This document shows positions 1 through 8,538 of a stretch of 64,000 nt of DNA, in pieces. Made by a program: the position numbers and the translations under genes. The stretch comes from Embleya scabrispora DSM 41855 (GTDB lineage: Bacteria > Actinomycetota > Actinomycetes > Streptomycetales > Streptomycetaceae), in NCBI RefSeq assembly GCF_000372745.1, contig NZ_KB889585.1, positions 62,001 to 126,000 on the forward strand. The letters are read 5' to 3'. Below the pieces are notes generated by a model. The model ran no database searches. It was not told where the DNA came from and worked only from the letters and a program-made list of their open reading frames with translations. The number at the start of each line of letters is the position of its first letter. Within the stretch, counting starts at the first letter, position 1.

Positions 1-838
1 TTCGTCCTCGGACGACGACAAGACGGTGGTCGGCTCGGCCGGTTTCACCGAATCGGAGATCCTGGCGCAGATGTACAAACAGTTGCTCGACAAGGGCGGG
101 GTGAAGGCGAGCATCAAGACGGTCAAGAACCGTGAGCTCTACGAACCCGAGCTGGAGAAGGGCAAGATCGCGGTCGTGCCGGAGTACGCGGCGACGATGG
201 CGGAATTCCTGAACCGAAAGAAGAACGGCCCGGATGCCGCACCGGTCGCCTCATCGGATGTGACGGCCACGGTCGCCGCGCTGAACACGCTCGCCGGCCC
301 GGCCGGGCTCAAATCCGGCACGGCGTCGCAGGCGGTGGACCAGAACGCGTTCGCGGTGACCAAGGACTTCGCCGCGAAGAACAACCTGAAGACGCTTTCC
401 GATCTGGGCAAGGCCGGTATCGAGGTGAAGATCGCGGCGGGCGAGGAGTGCAAGACCCGCCCGTTCTGCGCCCCGGGTCTGGAGAAGACGTACGGCATCA
501 AGGTGAGCGGCGTGGACCCGCTCGGCGTCGGGACCACCGCCGCCAAGCAGGCGGTCAAGGATGGCAAGGACCAACTGGTCCTGACCACGTCCACGGATGC
601 CACGCTCGACCGGTTCGGCCTGGTCGTCCTCACGGACGACAAGAAGCTGCAGAACGCCGACAACGTGATTCCCGTGGTCAATTCGGGCAAGGCCGACAAG
701 ATCCTGCCGCTGGTCGACAAGCTCGCCCGGATCCTCACCACCGAGGATCTGACCGCGCTCAACAAGCAGGTCGACGAGGACCGCAAGAAGCCGGCCGACG
801 TGGCGAAGACCTACTTGAAGTCCAAGAACCTGATCTGA
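1..838 (+). CDS. Glycine betaine/osmoprotectant ABC transporter substrate-binding protein (5' partial)
   Basis: The gene is cut by the window edge; the reading frame is open from base 2, so the signal peptide and lipobox lie upstream. The visible part starts with an Asp/Ser linker and then reads VGSAGFTESEILAQMY, the opening of the OpuAC/ProX fold that binds quaternary ammonium compounds. A PEYAATMAEFL segment and a GTTAAKQAVKDG segment fit the closed two-lobe binding protein. It would deliver substrate to a membrane permease/ATPase pair, presumably encoded upstream. The C-terminus (KTYLKSKNLI) is the usual end for this family. A hairpin follows the stop. The exact ligand (betaine, choline, carnitine) cannot be told from sequence alone. 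Confidence 0.85.
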   Translation, partial: SSSDDDKTVVGSAGFTESEILAQMYKQLLDKGGVKASIKTVKNRELYEPELEKGKIAVVPEYAATMAEFLNRKKNGPDAAPVASSDVTATVAALNTLAGPAGLKSGTASQAVDQNAFAVTKDFAAKNNLKTLSDLGKAGIEVKIAAGEECKTRPFCAPGLEKTYGIKVSGVDPLGVGTTAAKQAVKDGKDQLVLTTSTDATLDRFGLVVLTDDKKLQNADNVIPVVNSGKADKILPLVDKLARILTTEDLTALNKQVDEDRKKPADVAKTYLKSKNLI

Positions 839-847
839 TCCCCGAAT

Positions 848-896
848 CGCCGACCTGGGACGAATCCTCCGGTAGGCGGATTCTTCGAGGTCGGCG
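848..896 (+). terminator. Hairpin terminator after the osmoprotectant-binding gene
   Basis: Arms CGCCGACCT and AGGTCGGCG enclose a second imperfect stem (GAATCCTCC with GGCGGATTC). It starts 10 nt after the stop codon. There is no T-run, as is common in GC-rich actinomycetes. Confidence 0.6.
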
Positions 897-1103
897 CGCC
901 ATTTCGGATCGGCCGGGCGGTTCAATTCTTCGCCGCCCGGAGCAACGCTCAACGCCGGTCGGGCAGTTCAATAGCCCGGCCGGCGCTCGGGGCCAAATCG
1001 GCCCGGCTGGCGTTTGCGGCCGGCTCGGCCAAGTCCTGACCACGGAAAGCAAAAAGCCCGCGCCCACGGCAACCCCCGCACCAAAGCGAACGCCGTATCG
1101 CGC

Positions 1104-1109
1104 TAACGT
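1104..1109 (+). promoter_or_regulatory. -10 box TAACGT of a leaderless gene
   Basis: TAACGT lies 7 nt before the ATG at 1117, so the transcript would begin at the start codon. It supports choosing 1117 over upstream in-frame starts. Confidence 0.5.
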
Positions 1110-1116
1110 CTGGTGC

Positions 1117-2817
1117 ATGCCACGTGGACGCCATCGCTCGGTCTCGACCGCCACACGCATATCCCTGCTTGCCGCCATATGCGCGCCGGCGCTCGTCGCC
1201 GTCGTCCTGGCGGTCGTCGCGGGAGGTGCGACCACCCTTCGACTCGCCGTGCTGCTCGGTGTGTTCTCCGCCGGCGGCGCGATCGTGTGGGTGGTGCGCG
1301 GAAGCACCGCACACCACCGGCGGCTGGCCGAGGAGAGCATCGCCCGGCGCCGGGAGCGGGAGCGCATGGCCGAAGAGCTGCGCGCCGCGATCAAACGGGC
1401 CGACGAGCACGAACTCGCCGCGCTGCGGGCCGGCGAACTGACCGCGGCACACCTGGTGTCGCGTCCGCAGCGGCTGACCCCGGACTTGTTCGCGCGCGGC
1501 GCGGCGGTGTTGGACCTGCTGGACCGGCGGGCCGGCGTGGCGCGTCCCACGGCTCCGTCCATCGTTCCGGCCGTACGCCGGCCGCCCGTGTCCGCGCCGG
1601 ACCTGGTCCCGGCCTACGCGGCCTCGGTGTTCGGTCCGACGGCACGTTCCGCGGGGCGGGGCGGAGCGGGGGTCGCCACCGGGACCCGGTCGGCCGAGCC
1701 GGCTCCGGACGCCGGCCGCTCCGCTGTGCGAGCCGGGACCGGGACGACCGCCGTGGCATCGGGCGCCCCGACGTCCGTTGCCGGCGGCTCTGTCGCGCGG
1801 TCCGAGAGCGCGTCGACCGCCGTGGCTCCGAACATCGCGGGTCCCGCCGAGGGGCGTGCGACCACGTCGAGCGGGACGGCACCGACCGACGCTTCGGCGC
1901 CTGCGGCCGTGCGCTCCGCCGCGCGGGGCGAATCCGAGGATGCCGGCGAGGTCGGGTCGAGTACCGGAGCGCGCCCCGGAGCGCCGATCGCACCGCCCGC
2001 CGAGCTGAGCCGGAGCGTCGCCCGTCCGGCTGCCGGAGCGACCGCCGAGGGTGCCCCCGAGGCGACCCCCGCGGAGGTCGGCCGGGCCGAGTCCACCACC
2101 GGGTCCGCGCTCGCGGAATCGCCCCCGTCCACAATCGCCGCGCCCGACGACTCGGCTTCCGCACCGGCGGAGGCCCCCGCCGACGCGCCCGACGCGCCCG
2201 CGAAATCCTCCGCTGCGCCGGCGCCCACCACTTCCATTGCGCCCGAGCCCACCGCCTCGGCCCCTGCCGAGGCGAGCGCGCCCGCGCCGGCCGGCGCGCC
2301 CACCCCCACCCCCGCCCACGCCGGTGCGGCCACGTCCGCGTCCGAGACCGCCGAAGTGACCCGGATGGTGCGGGACAAGGTGCTGGAGGTGACCCGCCGG
2401 GTGGCCGGCTCCGGGGCCTCCGGGCGGTTCGACTTCTTCGCGCCGCGCGCCGTCCTGGCCGAGCCCGAGGCGACCGGCTTCCTGACCGACGAGCTGTTCG
2501 GTCCGGACGCGTACTACGACGCGCTCGTCGCGGGGCGCCCGCACGGGGACGAGATCGCGCCCGCCGAGGCGACGTCCGCCCCGGAGGCGGCGGTCGACGA
2601 CATCGAGGCCGATGGGCTCGCCGATCCGGTGCGTGCCGAGGAGGCGCCGGCCGGCCGGCCCGCGCCGGTGCACCGCGGGCACGGCGTACGGTTCGCGCCC
2701 AGCGAGTCAGACCGGGCCCGTCCGGGTGTGCCGCGGCCCAAGCCGCTGCCGGTGGACCTCACCGCGCACGACGACACCGAGGAGATCCCCCGGATCGACA
2801 TCCGCAAGCACGCCTGA
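1117..2817 (+). CDS. Ala/Pro-rich membrane protein with coiled coil, unknown function
   Basis: This 566-residue protein is not one I recognise. Residues about 17-37 and 43-62 are two membrane spans. They are followed by a charged helical stretch (about 66-110, rich in Arg/Glu, e.g. RRRERERMAEEL) that looks like a coiled coil. Residues about 150-420 are low-complexity Ala/Pro/Ser/Thr. A more ordered C-terminal part contains VTRMVRDKVLEVTRRV and ends in a charged tail. The ATG at 1117 was chosen because a -10 box sits 7 nt upstream; the frame is open much further back but only through shadow sequence. The layout suggests a membrane-anchored protein with a long flexible cytoplasmic arm. No partner is evident: the next gene, nuoD, is convergent. 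Confidence 0.7.
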   Translation: MPRGRHRSVSTATRISLLAAICAPALVAVVLAVVAGGATTLRLAVLLGVFSAGGAIVWVVRGSTAHHRRLAEESIARRRERERMAEELRAAIKRADEHELAALRAGELTAAHLVSRPQRLTPDLFARGAAVLDLLDRRAGVARPTAPSIVPAVRRPPVSAPDLVPAYAASVFGPTARSAGRGGAGVATGTRSAEPAPDAGRSAVRAGTGTTAVASGAPTSVAGGSVARSESASTAVAPNIAGPAEGRATTSSGTAPTDASAPAAVRSAARGESEDAGEVGSSTGARPGAPIAPPAELSRSVARPAAGATAEGAPEATPAEVGRAESTTGSALAESPPSTIAAPDDSASAPAEAPADAPDAPAKSSAAPAPTTSIAPEPTASAPAEASAPAPAGAPTPTPAHAGAATSASETAEVTRMVRDKVLEVTRRVAGSGASGRFDFFAPRAVLAEPEATGFLTDELFGPDAYYDALVAGRPHGDEIAPAEATSAPEAAVDDIEADGLADPVRAEEAPAGRPAPVHRGHGVRFAPSESDRARPGVPRPKPLPVDLTAHDDTEEIPRIDIRKHA

Positions 2818-2818
2818 C

Positions 2819-2849
2819 CCGGCCGGCGCCCCGCCCGATCGCCGGCCGG
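2819..2849. terminator. Hairpin between convergent genes
   Basis: Perfect 9-bp arms CCGGCCGGC and GCCGGCCGG are separated by 13 nt in the 43-bp gap between two convergent stop codons. It could end transcription in both directions. Confidence 0.5.
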
Positions 2850-2860
2850 AGTCCGGGGTG

Positions 2861-4012
2861 TCACTTGTCGATGTCGCCCACCACGAAGAAGAGGGACCCC
2901 AGGATCGCCACCATGTCCGCGATCAGGCAGCCCGGCAGCAACTCGGTCAGCACCTGCACGTTGTTGTAGGACGCCGAGCGCAGCTTGAGTCGCCACGGGG
3001 TCTTCTCGCCCCGGGAGACCAGGTAGTAGCCGTTCAGGCCGAGCGGGTTCTCGGTCCACGCGTAGGTGTGCCCCTCGGGCGCCTTGAGCACCTTCGGCAG
3101 CCGCAGGTTCACCGGACCCTGCGGGAGCTCGTCGAGCCGGTCGCAGCACGCGTCGGCGAGGTCCAGGCTCACGTGTACCTGCTCCAGCAGGCACTCGAAC
3201 CGGGCCAGGCAGTCGCCCTCCTCGCGGGTGACCACACGCAGCACGTCGGCGAGCTCGCCGTAGGCCAGATACGGCTCGTCCCGGCGCAGGTCGAAATCGA
3301 CGCCCGAGGCCCGCGCGATGGGCCCGCTGACCCCGTACGCGGCCACCAGGGCCGGCGTCAGCACCCCCACGCCCCGGGTGCGGGCGCGGAAGATCTCGTT
3401 GCCCGAGACCAGGTCGTCCAGGCCCGACAACCGCGTGCGCACGGTCGCGACGGCGTGCCGAACCCGCCCGATCCAGCCCGCCGGCAGATCCTCCTTGAGC
3501 CCGCCGACCCGGTTGAACATGAAGTGCATTCGGCCGCCGGAGATCTCCTCCATCACCGCCTGGATCTCCTCGCGCTCGCGGAACGCGTGGAAGATCGGGG
3601 TGATCGCACCCAGCTCCAACGGATACGAGCCCAGGAACATCAGATGGTTGAGCACCCGATTCAGCTCGGCGAGCAGCGTCCGCGCCCATACCGCGCGCTG
3701 CGGCACCTCCATGCCCAGCATGCGCTCCACCGCGAGCACCACGCCCAGTTCGTTGGCGAACGCGCTCAACCAGTCGTGCCGGTTCGCGAGCATCACGATC
3801 TGTCGGTAGTCGCGCACCTCGAAGAGCTTCTCCGCGCCGCGGTGCATGTAGCCGACGATCGGCTCGGCGGAGACGATCCGCTCGCCGTCGAGCACGAGTC
3901 GCAGCCTCAGCACGCCGTGCGTGGAGGGGTGCTGGGGCCCGATGTTGAGCACCATGTCGGTCGTGTCGAGCTGGTCGGCGCCGATACCCACGCCCACGGT
4001 CCTGGCGGTCAT
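2861..4012 (-). CDS. nuoD: NADH-quinone oxidoreductase subunit D paralogue (stand-alone)
   Basis: This 383-residue protein carries the NuoD/49-kDa hallmarks: [15 protein letters not shown] near the N-terminus, which holds the quinone-site histidine, then [10 protein letters not shown], and the C-terminal [13 protein letters not shown]. NuoD sits in the peripheral arm of complex I where electrons reach quinone. No other nuo gene is nearby, so this is a detached copy rather than part of the nuo operon; such stand-alone copies occur in Streptomyces genomes. The start at 4012 (MTARTVGVG) gives normal family length; the longer frame to 4306 runs antisense into the next gene. Arg58 in HRG aligns with the arginine that NDUFAF7 methylates in mitochondria, and a MidA/NDUFAF7 homologue lies at 7461-8435. 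Confidence 0.9.
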   Translation of the reverse strand: MTARTVGVGIGADQLDTTDMVLNIGPQHPSTHGVLRLRLVLDGERIVSAEPIVGYMHRGAEKLFEVRDYRQIVMLANRHDWLSAFANELGVVLAVERMLGMEVPQRAVWARTLLAELNRVLNHLMFLGSYPLELGAITPIFHAFREREEIQAVMEEISGGRMHFMFNRVGGLKEDLPAGWIGRVRHAVATVRTRLSGLDDLVSGNEIFRARTRGVGVLTPALVAAYGVSGPIARASGVDFDLRRDEPYLAYGELADVLRVVTREEGDCLARFECLLEQVHVSLDLADACCDRLDELPQGPVNLRLPKVLKAPEGHTYAWTENPLGLNGYYLVSRGEKTPWRLKLRSASYNNVQVLTELLPGCLIADMVAILGSLFFVVGDIDK

Positions 4013-4082
4013 GGACCCTGAGTCTGCCAGTAGTCGTGTGCTCCTTCGCACCCTTGTATGCCCACCTGGGAAGGTTGCCCGT

Positions 4083-4580
4083 ATGAAACCGGCCGATGAC
4101 GCCCTGACTCCGCCCGATCTCGACTGGCGGGCCGTCTCGGAACAGCTGTACCGGATGCGCCGTGCCCTGCTGCTCGCCGGCTGCGTGCTGCTCGCCGTGG
4201 TCGTCGGCGGTCTGCTCGGCCGGTTCGTGGCCTGGTGGGCGGGCGCGGTGGTGGTGCTCGCCTGTGCCGGGGCGGGCGCCTGGGGTCTGCCGGCGATCCG
4301 GCGCAACCAGCGTTCGTGGCGCTATGCCGAGCGGGCCGACGACCTGCTGATCGCGCACGGCGTGCTGTTTCGCCGGCTGGTGGTGGTGCCGTACGGGCGG
4401 ATGCAGTTCGTGGACGTCGAGGCGGGCCCGCTGGAGCGCCGATTCGGCATCGCCACGGTGACCCTGCACACCGCCTCGGCCTCCTCGGACGCGGTCGTGC
4501 GTGGCCTGCCGCCGGCCGAGGCCGCACGGCTGCGCGACCGGCTCGCGGCGCTGGGCGAGGCCCGATCGGCGGGGCTGTGA
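4083..4580 (+). CDS. PH domain-containing membrane protein (bPH2/DUF304, YdbS-like)
   Basis: The product has 165 residues. Residues about 28-48 and 50-68 form a two-helix membrane hairpin. A single bacterial PH domain follows, with the signature [47 protein letters not shown]. The domain is thus membrane-tethered and cytoplasmic. A good ribosome site (GGGAAGG) lies 8 nt before the ATG. The stop overlaps the start of the next gene, a larger three-domain member, so the two are co-translated as the YdbS-YdbT-type pair. In Bacillus, YdbST is linked to antimicrobial resistance; that role is not established here. Confidence 0.85.
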   Translation: MKPADDALTPPDLDWRAVSEQLYRMRRALLLAGCVLLAVVVGGLLGRFVAWWAGAVVVLACAGAGAWGLPAIRRNQRSWRYAERADDLLIAHGVLFRRLVVVPYGRMQFVDVEAGPLERRFGIATVTLHTASASSDAVVRGLPPAEAARLRDRLAALGEARSAGL

Positions 4581-5947
4581 GCACCGGGGACGAGCGGCCG
4601 GTCGAGGGTGCCGGGGAGCCGCGCCGACTGCACCCGCTGACCCCGCCCGCCCGCGGCTGGGTGGTGATCGCCGCGTGCCTGGGCGTGGTCGTGCACAACG
4701 TCAACTCCGGGTGGGCGACTCCGAGTCGGCTGGTGATCGGGCTCGGCGTGGTGGTGCCGCTCGCGTTCGGCTACGGATACGTCTCGTGGTGGTTCACCAC
4801 GTTCCGGATCGAGGGCGACGACCTGCGGCTGGACTCGGGGGTGCTGTTCCGGCGGACCCGGCACGTGCGGCTGTCCCGGCTCCAGGCGGTCGACATCGTC
4901 CGCCCGCTGGCCGCCCGGTTGTTCGGGCTCGCCGAGTTGCAGCTCCAGGTCGCCGGCGGGGATAAGGCCGAGGCGAGCCTGTCGTATCTGGGCGAGGCGG
5001 ACGCGCAGAAGCTGCGCGCCGAGCTGCTCGCGCGCGCCGCGGGGGTGCGCCCGGACGCGGGGGAGGCGCCCGAGCAGACGCTCGTGTCGGTGCCGCTGTC
5101 GGCGGTGGTCGGCTCGGTGCTGCTCTCGGTCGGCACCTGGGCCGCGCTCGCGCCCAGCGTGGCGGTGGTGATCCTGGCCTTTGCCCTGCACGAACTCGCC
5201 TTCGTGTTCGGGTCGGTGCCGCTGTTCCTGGCTGCCTGGCAGTTCACCGCCGGGCGGGTGATCCGCAATTTCGACTTCACCGTGGCCCGCTCGCCGGACG
5301 GCCTGCGGTTGCGGCACGGACTGCTCGAACAGCGGCATCAGACGGTGCCGCCCGGCCGGGTCCAGGCGGTGCGGATCGTGCAGCCGTGGTTGTGGCGGCT
5401 GCGCGGTTGGGTCCGGGTCGAGATCAATGTGGCCGGCTACGGCGGCAAGGACGCCGACAACAAGGAGACGATCCTGCTGCCGGTCGCGCCGCGGGCGGTT
5501 GCCCATGGGCTGCTCGGGCAGGTCCTGCCGGGCATCGACGTCGACGCGGTCGAGCTGATCCCGGCGCCGCGTCGGGCCCGTTGGCACGACCCCGTCGGCT
5601 GGTCGGCATACGCCTACGGTGCGGACGCCGAGGTGTTCGTGGCCCGCAGCGGCCGGTTCCACCGGGTCCTGGACGTGATCCCGCACGCGAAGGTGCAGAG
5701 CGTGCGGCGGACCCAGGGGCCGTGGGAGCGCCGGCTCGGCCTGGCCACCGTGCACCTGGATTCCACCCCGGGTCCGGTGCACGTCAAGGCGGCCCGACGG
5801 GATGCGGCCGAGGCCCACACGATGGTGGCCGAACAGGCCGAACGCTCGCGTACCGGACGTCGCGAGGCGGGTGCGGAGCGCTGGATCGCACCCGCATCTG
5901 ACAGTTCGTCAGGTTCCGCCTCTTCCCTCGACGAGGGCGCCGGTTAA
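4577..5947 (+). CDS. Triple PH-domain membrane protein (YdbT-like)
   Basis: This 456-residue protein starts at a GTG that overlaps the previous stop (GTGA). It has two pairs of membrane helices (about residues 27-65 and 175-215). Three bPH2 domains can be seen: FRIEGDDLRLDSGVLFRRTRHVRLSRLQAVDI, SPDGLRLRHGLLEQRHQTVPPGRVQAVRI, and a shorter C-terminal one with FHRVLDVIPHAKVQSVRRTQGPWERRLGLATVHLD. Each contains the exposed-strand pattern LFxRRxxxVxxxRxQAV seen in the family. Length and domain order match YdbT. The pair probably acts as one membrane complex. The tail from residue 430 is Ser-rich and disordered. Confidence 0.85.
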   Translation: MSTGDERPVEGAGEPRRLHPLTPPARGWVVIAACLGVVVHNVNSGWATPSRLVIGLGVVVPLAFGYGYVSWWFTTFRIEGDDLRLDSGVLFRRTRHVRLSRLQAVDIVRPLAARLFGLAELQLQVAGGDKAEASLSYLGEADAQKLRAELLARAAGVRPDAGEAPEQTLVSVPLSAVVGSVLLSVGTWAALAPSVAVVILAFALHELAFVFGSVPLFLAAWQFTAGRVIRNFDFTVARSPDGLRLRHGLLEQRHQTVPPGRVQAVRIVQPWLWRLRGWVRVEINVAGYGGKDADNKETILLPVAPRAVAHGLLGQVLPGIDVDAVELIPAPRRARWHDPVGWSAYAYGADAEVFVARSGRFHRVLDVIPHAKVQSVRRTQGPWERRLGLATVHLDSTPGPVHVKAARRDAAEAHTMVAEQAERSRTGRREAGAERWIAPASDSSSGSASSLDEGAG

Positions 5948-5983
5948 TATCTGACGCATCGTCATATTCGCAGGGAGGCAGCG

Positions 5984-7237
5984 ATGAGTCAGGTCGAGTC
6001 GAAGGGTGGAGCCCCGCTCGCAGGGGTTCGCATCATCGAGTGTTCGATGCTGGGACCGGCCGCGATCACCTCGTCGTTGGTGGACCTGGGCGCCGAGGTG
6101 ATCAAGATCGAGCCGCCGCAGGGCGACTACATCCGGGACATGACGTGGCCCATCGTGGAGGGCTCGTCACTGATGCACCTGCACGTCAACCGGGGCAAGA
6201 AGTCGCTGGTCCTGGACCTGCGCAAGCCGGAGGCGATCGAGACCTTCAAGGCACTGGTCAAGGACGCCGACGCGGTGATCGAGGCGATGCGGCCGGGCGG
6301 TCTGGCCCGACGCGGGATCGGCTACGAGGACCTGAGGAAGATCAACCCCCGGATCGTGTTCTGCACGATCTCCGGCTACGGCGCCACCGGCCCCTACCGG
6401 GACATGCCCAGCCACGGTGTCGCCTACGACACCTGGGCCGGCGTGGTGAAGCCGGCGATCAACGAGGACGGCTTCCCGTACCTGCCCGAGCACGCCTCGA
6501 TCGGCATCCACGCCGGCCCGATGTTCGGCGCGCTCGGTGTGCTCGCGGGCATCATCCGCGCCCGGGCCACCGGCGAGGGCAGCGTGATCGACATCGCCCA
6601 GTCGGACGCGGCCGCGTCGATGGACTGGCTGCGCAGCGAGACCTGGAAGGCGTACGAGCGCCCGGAGTCGGAGGTGACCGGCAACAAGTCGGACAACTAC
6701 GAGCGGCGTGCGCCCGGTACCGGCGGCATGGAGCAGGGAGTCCGCTACCAGATCTACGCGACCAAGGACGACCGGTACGTGCTGTTCATGGCGTCCGAGC
6801 AGTCGTTGTGGAAGAACTTCTGCGAGGCGGTGGACCGCGCCGACCTGTTCGAGCGCTGGCCCGGCTCCAAGTACGCGGACCACGCGGTCGGCAACGTCGA
6901 ATTGCGCGGCATTCTGCGGGACATCTTCGCGACCCGGACCGCGCGCGAGTGGATCGAGTTCGGCAACGAGGCGAACACGCCGATCGCGCCGGTGAACACG
7001 CCGCAGACGATCGCCGAGGACCCGCAGTTCAAGCACCGATTCCCGTGGATCGGTCAGGACCGGCTCGGTGCGGAGCAGTTGCCGTCGCCGATCAAGTTCG
7101 TCGGCGAGTCGCTTCCCGTGCCGGAGCGGGCGCCCACGGTCGGGCAGCACAGTGCGGCTGTCCTGGCGGACTTGTTGGGGTACGACGAGGCCGGGATCGC
7201 CGAGCTTCGGGCGGCCGGCGTCCTTGGTGAGAGCTGA
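5984..7237 (+). CDS. CaiB/BaiF family (class III) CoA-transferase
   Basis: This 417-residue protein is full length for the family. It opens with LAGVRIIECSMLGPAAITSSLVDLGAEVIKIEPPQGD, the Rossmann-like CoA-binding start. Asp149 in PSHGVAYDTWAG is at the position of the catalytic aspartate that forms the mixed anhydride and CoA-thioester intermediates. Class III enzymes move CoA between carboxylic acids (formyl/oxalate, carnitine, bile acids, 2-methylacyl racemases). The acyl substrate cannot be inferred. A strong GGGAGG ribosome site precedes the ATG. It stands alone in its orientation: PH-domain genes are upstream and a convergent methyltransferase is downstream. An SDR and P450 about 5 kb away might belong to the same catabolic theme, but nothing links them directly. 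Confidence 0.9.
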   Translation: MSQVESKGGAPLAGVRIIECSMLGPAAITSSLVDLGAEVIKIEPPQGDYIRDMTWPIVEGSSLMHLHVNRGKKSLVLDLRKPEAIETFKALVKDADAVIEAMRPGGLARRGIGYEDLRKINPRIVFCTISGYGATGPYRDMPSHGVAYDTWAGVVKPAINEDGFPYLPEHASIGIHAGPMFGALGVLAGIIRARATGEGSVIDIAQSDAAASMDWLRSETWKAYERPESEVTGNKSDNYERRAPGTGGMEQGVRYQIYATKDDRYVLFMASEQSLWKNFCEAVDRADLFERWPGSKYADHAVGNVELRGILRDIFATRTAREWIEFGNEANTPIAPVNTPQTIAEDPQFKHRFPWIGQDRLGAEQLPSPIKFVGESLPVPERAPTVGQHSAAVLADLLGYDEAGIAELRAAGVLGES

Positions 7238-7261
7238 CGCCGGCCTGAAAGTGCGCCCGGC

Positions 7262-7440
7262 CGGGCCGGCTGGGGTGGCCTCGAACGCCGGCCCGGCCGG
7301 ATCGGCTCGGGTGGAGAGGTGGCCTCGAACGCCGGTCGGGCCGGGGTGGCTCGGGTTGTGGGGTGGTCTCGCCGCCGGCTGGGCCGGGTGGCTTCGTGTG
7401 TCGGTCGGTTCGGGCGCCGGCCCGACCGGGTGCGGGCGGG
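7262..7440. repeat. GC-rich direct repeats in a convergent intergenic gap
   Basis: The gap of about 220 bp between the CoA-transferase and methyltransferase genes holds an 18-bp direct repeat (GGTGGCCTCGAACGCCGG) at 7274-7291 and 7318-7335. Further GGCCGG/GGTGGCT variants follow. I see no gene or clear hairpin here. Confidence 0.5.
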
Positions 7441-7460
7441 TCGGTCGACGGTCGTCCGTT

Positions 7461-8435
7461 TCAGGGGCGGAGTTGTTCGGGGACCGGCATTCGGACCCCC
7501 TGGGCCAACCAGTGGAAGTCGCCCAGGCCGCCGCGGGCGGTGAGTTCGCCGGCCTCGCCCGCGTCGCGCAGGCCCGCGAGGTAGCCGGCCGGGTCGATCC
7601 GGGCCAGCTCGTAGGGCGGCCGGTGGCCGACCAGGCCCAGCGCGCGCAACGCGTGTCGCTGGGTGGTGAGGACCGTGTCCCGCGCTCCCGCCGCCTCGCC
7701 CGCCGCCGCCACCGCGTCCATCGCGACATGGCAGGTCACATCGCAGGTGCCGTCCGGAACCGGCGGCACCTGCCGACCCTGCCGATACCCGGTCAGCGAG
7801 CCGTACGGCGGACGCCCGTCGGCCAGGTGCCCGTAGTCGATCGCCACCGCGACCCCCCGCTCCAGCCGCTCGATCGCGCGCGCCCACGCGGCGTCCCTGG
7901 GCTCGCCGATCTCGGCCCGCGTGCCCGGCTCCGCGCCGACCAGCGGCCACCAGCGGTCCAGCCAGCGCGCGTCCCCGTCGCGGACGGCCGCGCCCAACCG
8001 CTCCTCTCCGGTGCGCACGTCCACCTCGACCACGCGCGGCACACCGAGTTCGTCCACCTCCGCGACGTCGGCGGGGACGTTGTCCAGCCATTCGTTGGCG
8101 ATCAGCAGCGCGGCCCGGCCCGGCGCGATCTCCGGCTCCCAGGCGATCGACGGCGGCAGTGCCTCCGGCCGGTCGGCGACATCCACGCCGATCAGCTCCA
8201 GGTGCGGCGCGATCCGACACAGCGCGATCAGCAACTCGCCCCGCCCGGCACCCACGTCCACGACGGTGCCCAGGCCCGCGGCGCGCGCGAGGTCGGCCAG
8301 CGCGCGGGCGAACAGCGGGGAGGCGTGCACCGAGGTGCGGAAATGGCCGGCGGGGCCCTCGGCCCGGCGGTAGAAGCCCTCGGCTCCGTACAACGCCCGA
8401 CGGGTGGCTTCCTTCCAGGTCAGCCGTCGTTCCAT
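7461..8435 (-). CDS. SAM-dependent methyltransferase, MidA/NDUFAF7 family
   Basis: This 324-residue protein has the class I methyltransferase motif [12 protein letters not shown] (residues 58-69), an acidic second strand [10 protein letters not shown], and [12 protein letters not shown], which matches the (A/N)NE(x)LDxxP motif typical of MidA/NDUFAF7. In mitochondria this family dimethylates an arginine of the NDUFS2 (NuoD) subunit during complex I assembly. A nuoD paralogue lies 3.4 kb away with the target HRG motif intact. That makes NuoD a reasonable substrate, but this is inference. A TACCGT -10 box lies 8 nt before the ATG on the same strand, so the gene is probably leaderless, and its promoter faces away from the kinase gene next door. 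Confidence 0.85.
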   Translation of the reverse strand: MERRLTWKEATRRALYGAEGFYRRAEGPAGHFRTSVHASPLFARALADLARAAGLGTVVDVGAGRGELLIALCRIAPHLELIGVDVADRPEALPPSIAWEPEIAPGRAALLIANEWLDNVPADVAEVDELGVPRVVEVDVRTGEERLGAAVRDGDARWLDRWWPLVGAEPGTRAEIGEPRDAAWARAIERLERGVAVAIDYGHLADGRPPYGSLTGYRQGRQVPPVPDGTCDVTCHVAMDAVAAAGEAAGARDTVLTTQRHALRALGLVGHRPPYELARIDPAGYLAGLRDAGEAGELTARGGLGDFHWLAQGVRMPVPEQLRP

Positions 8436-8443
8436 CGCACCCG

Positions 8444-8449
8444 ACGGTA
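8444..8449 (-). promoter_or_regulatory. -10 box TACCGT of the MidA-type gene
   Basis: On the minus strand TACCGT is 8 nt before the ATG at 8435. This is leaderless spacing. Confidence 0.45.
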
Positions 8450-8526
8450 CCGGCCCCCGACCGCCGCCGTGCGACCGAGGTCGGTCCGTGCCGGTCCGCC
8501 GGGAGTGTGGGCGAATGGTGCCCGTC

Positions 8527-8532
8527 TACCCT
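8527..8532 (+). promoter_or_regulatory. -10 box TACCCT of the first histidine kinase gene
   Basis: TACCCT lies 6 nt before the GTG at 8539. It supports a leaderless start there rather than upstream in-frame codons. Confidence 0.5.
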
Positions 8533-8538
8533 GCCTGT

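Noticed and set aside
949-2682. Long antisense and alternative-frame open reading frames across the Ala/Pro-rich gene
   Set aside because: They are Arg/Gly/Pro-rich translations of GC-rich shadow frames with no ribosome site, promoter or recognisable motif.
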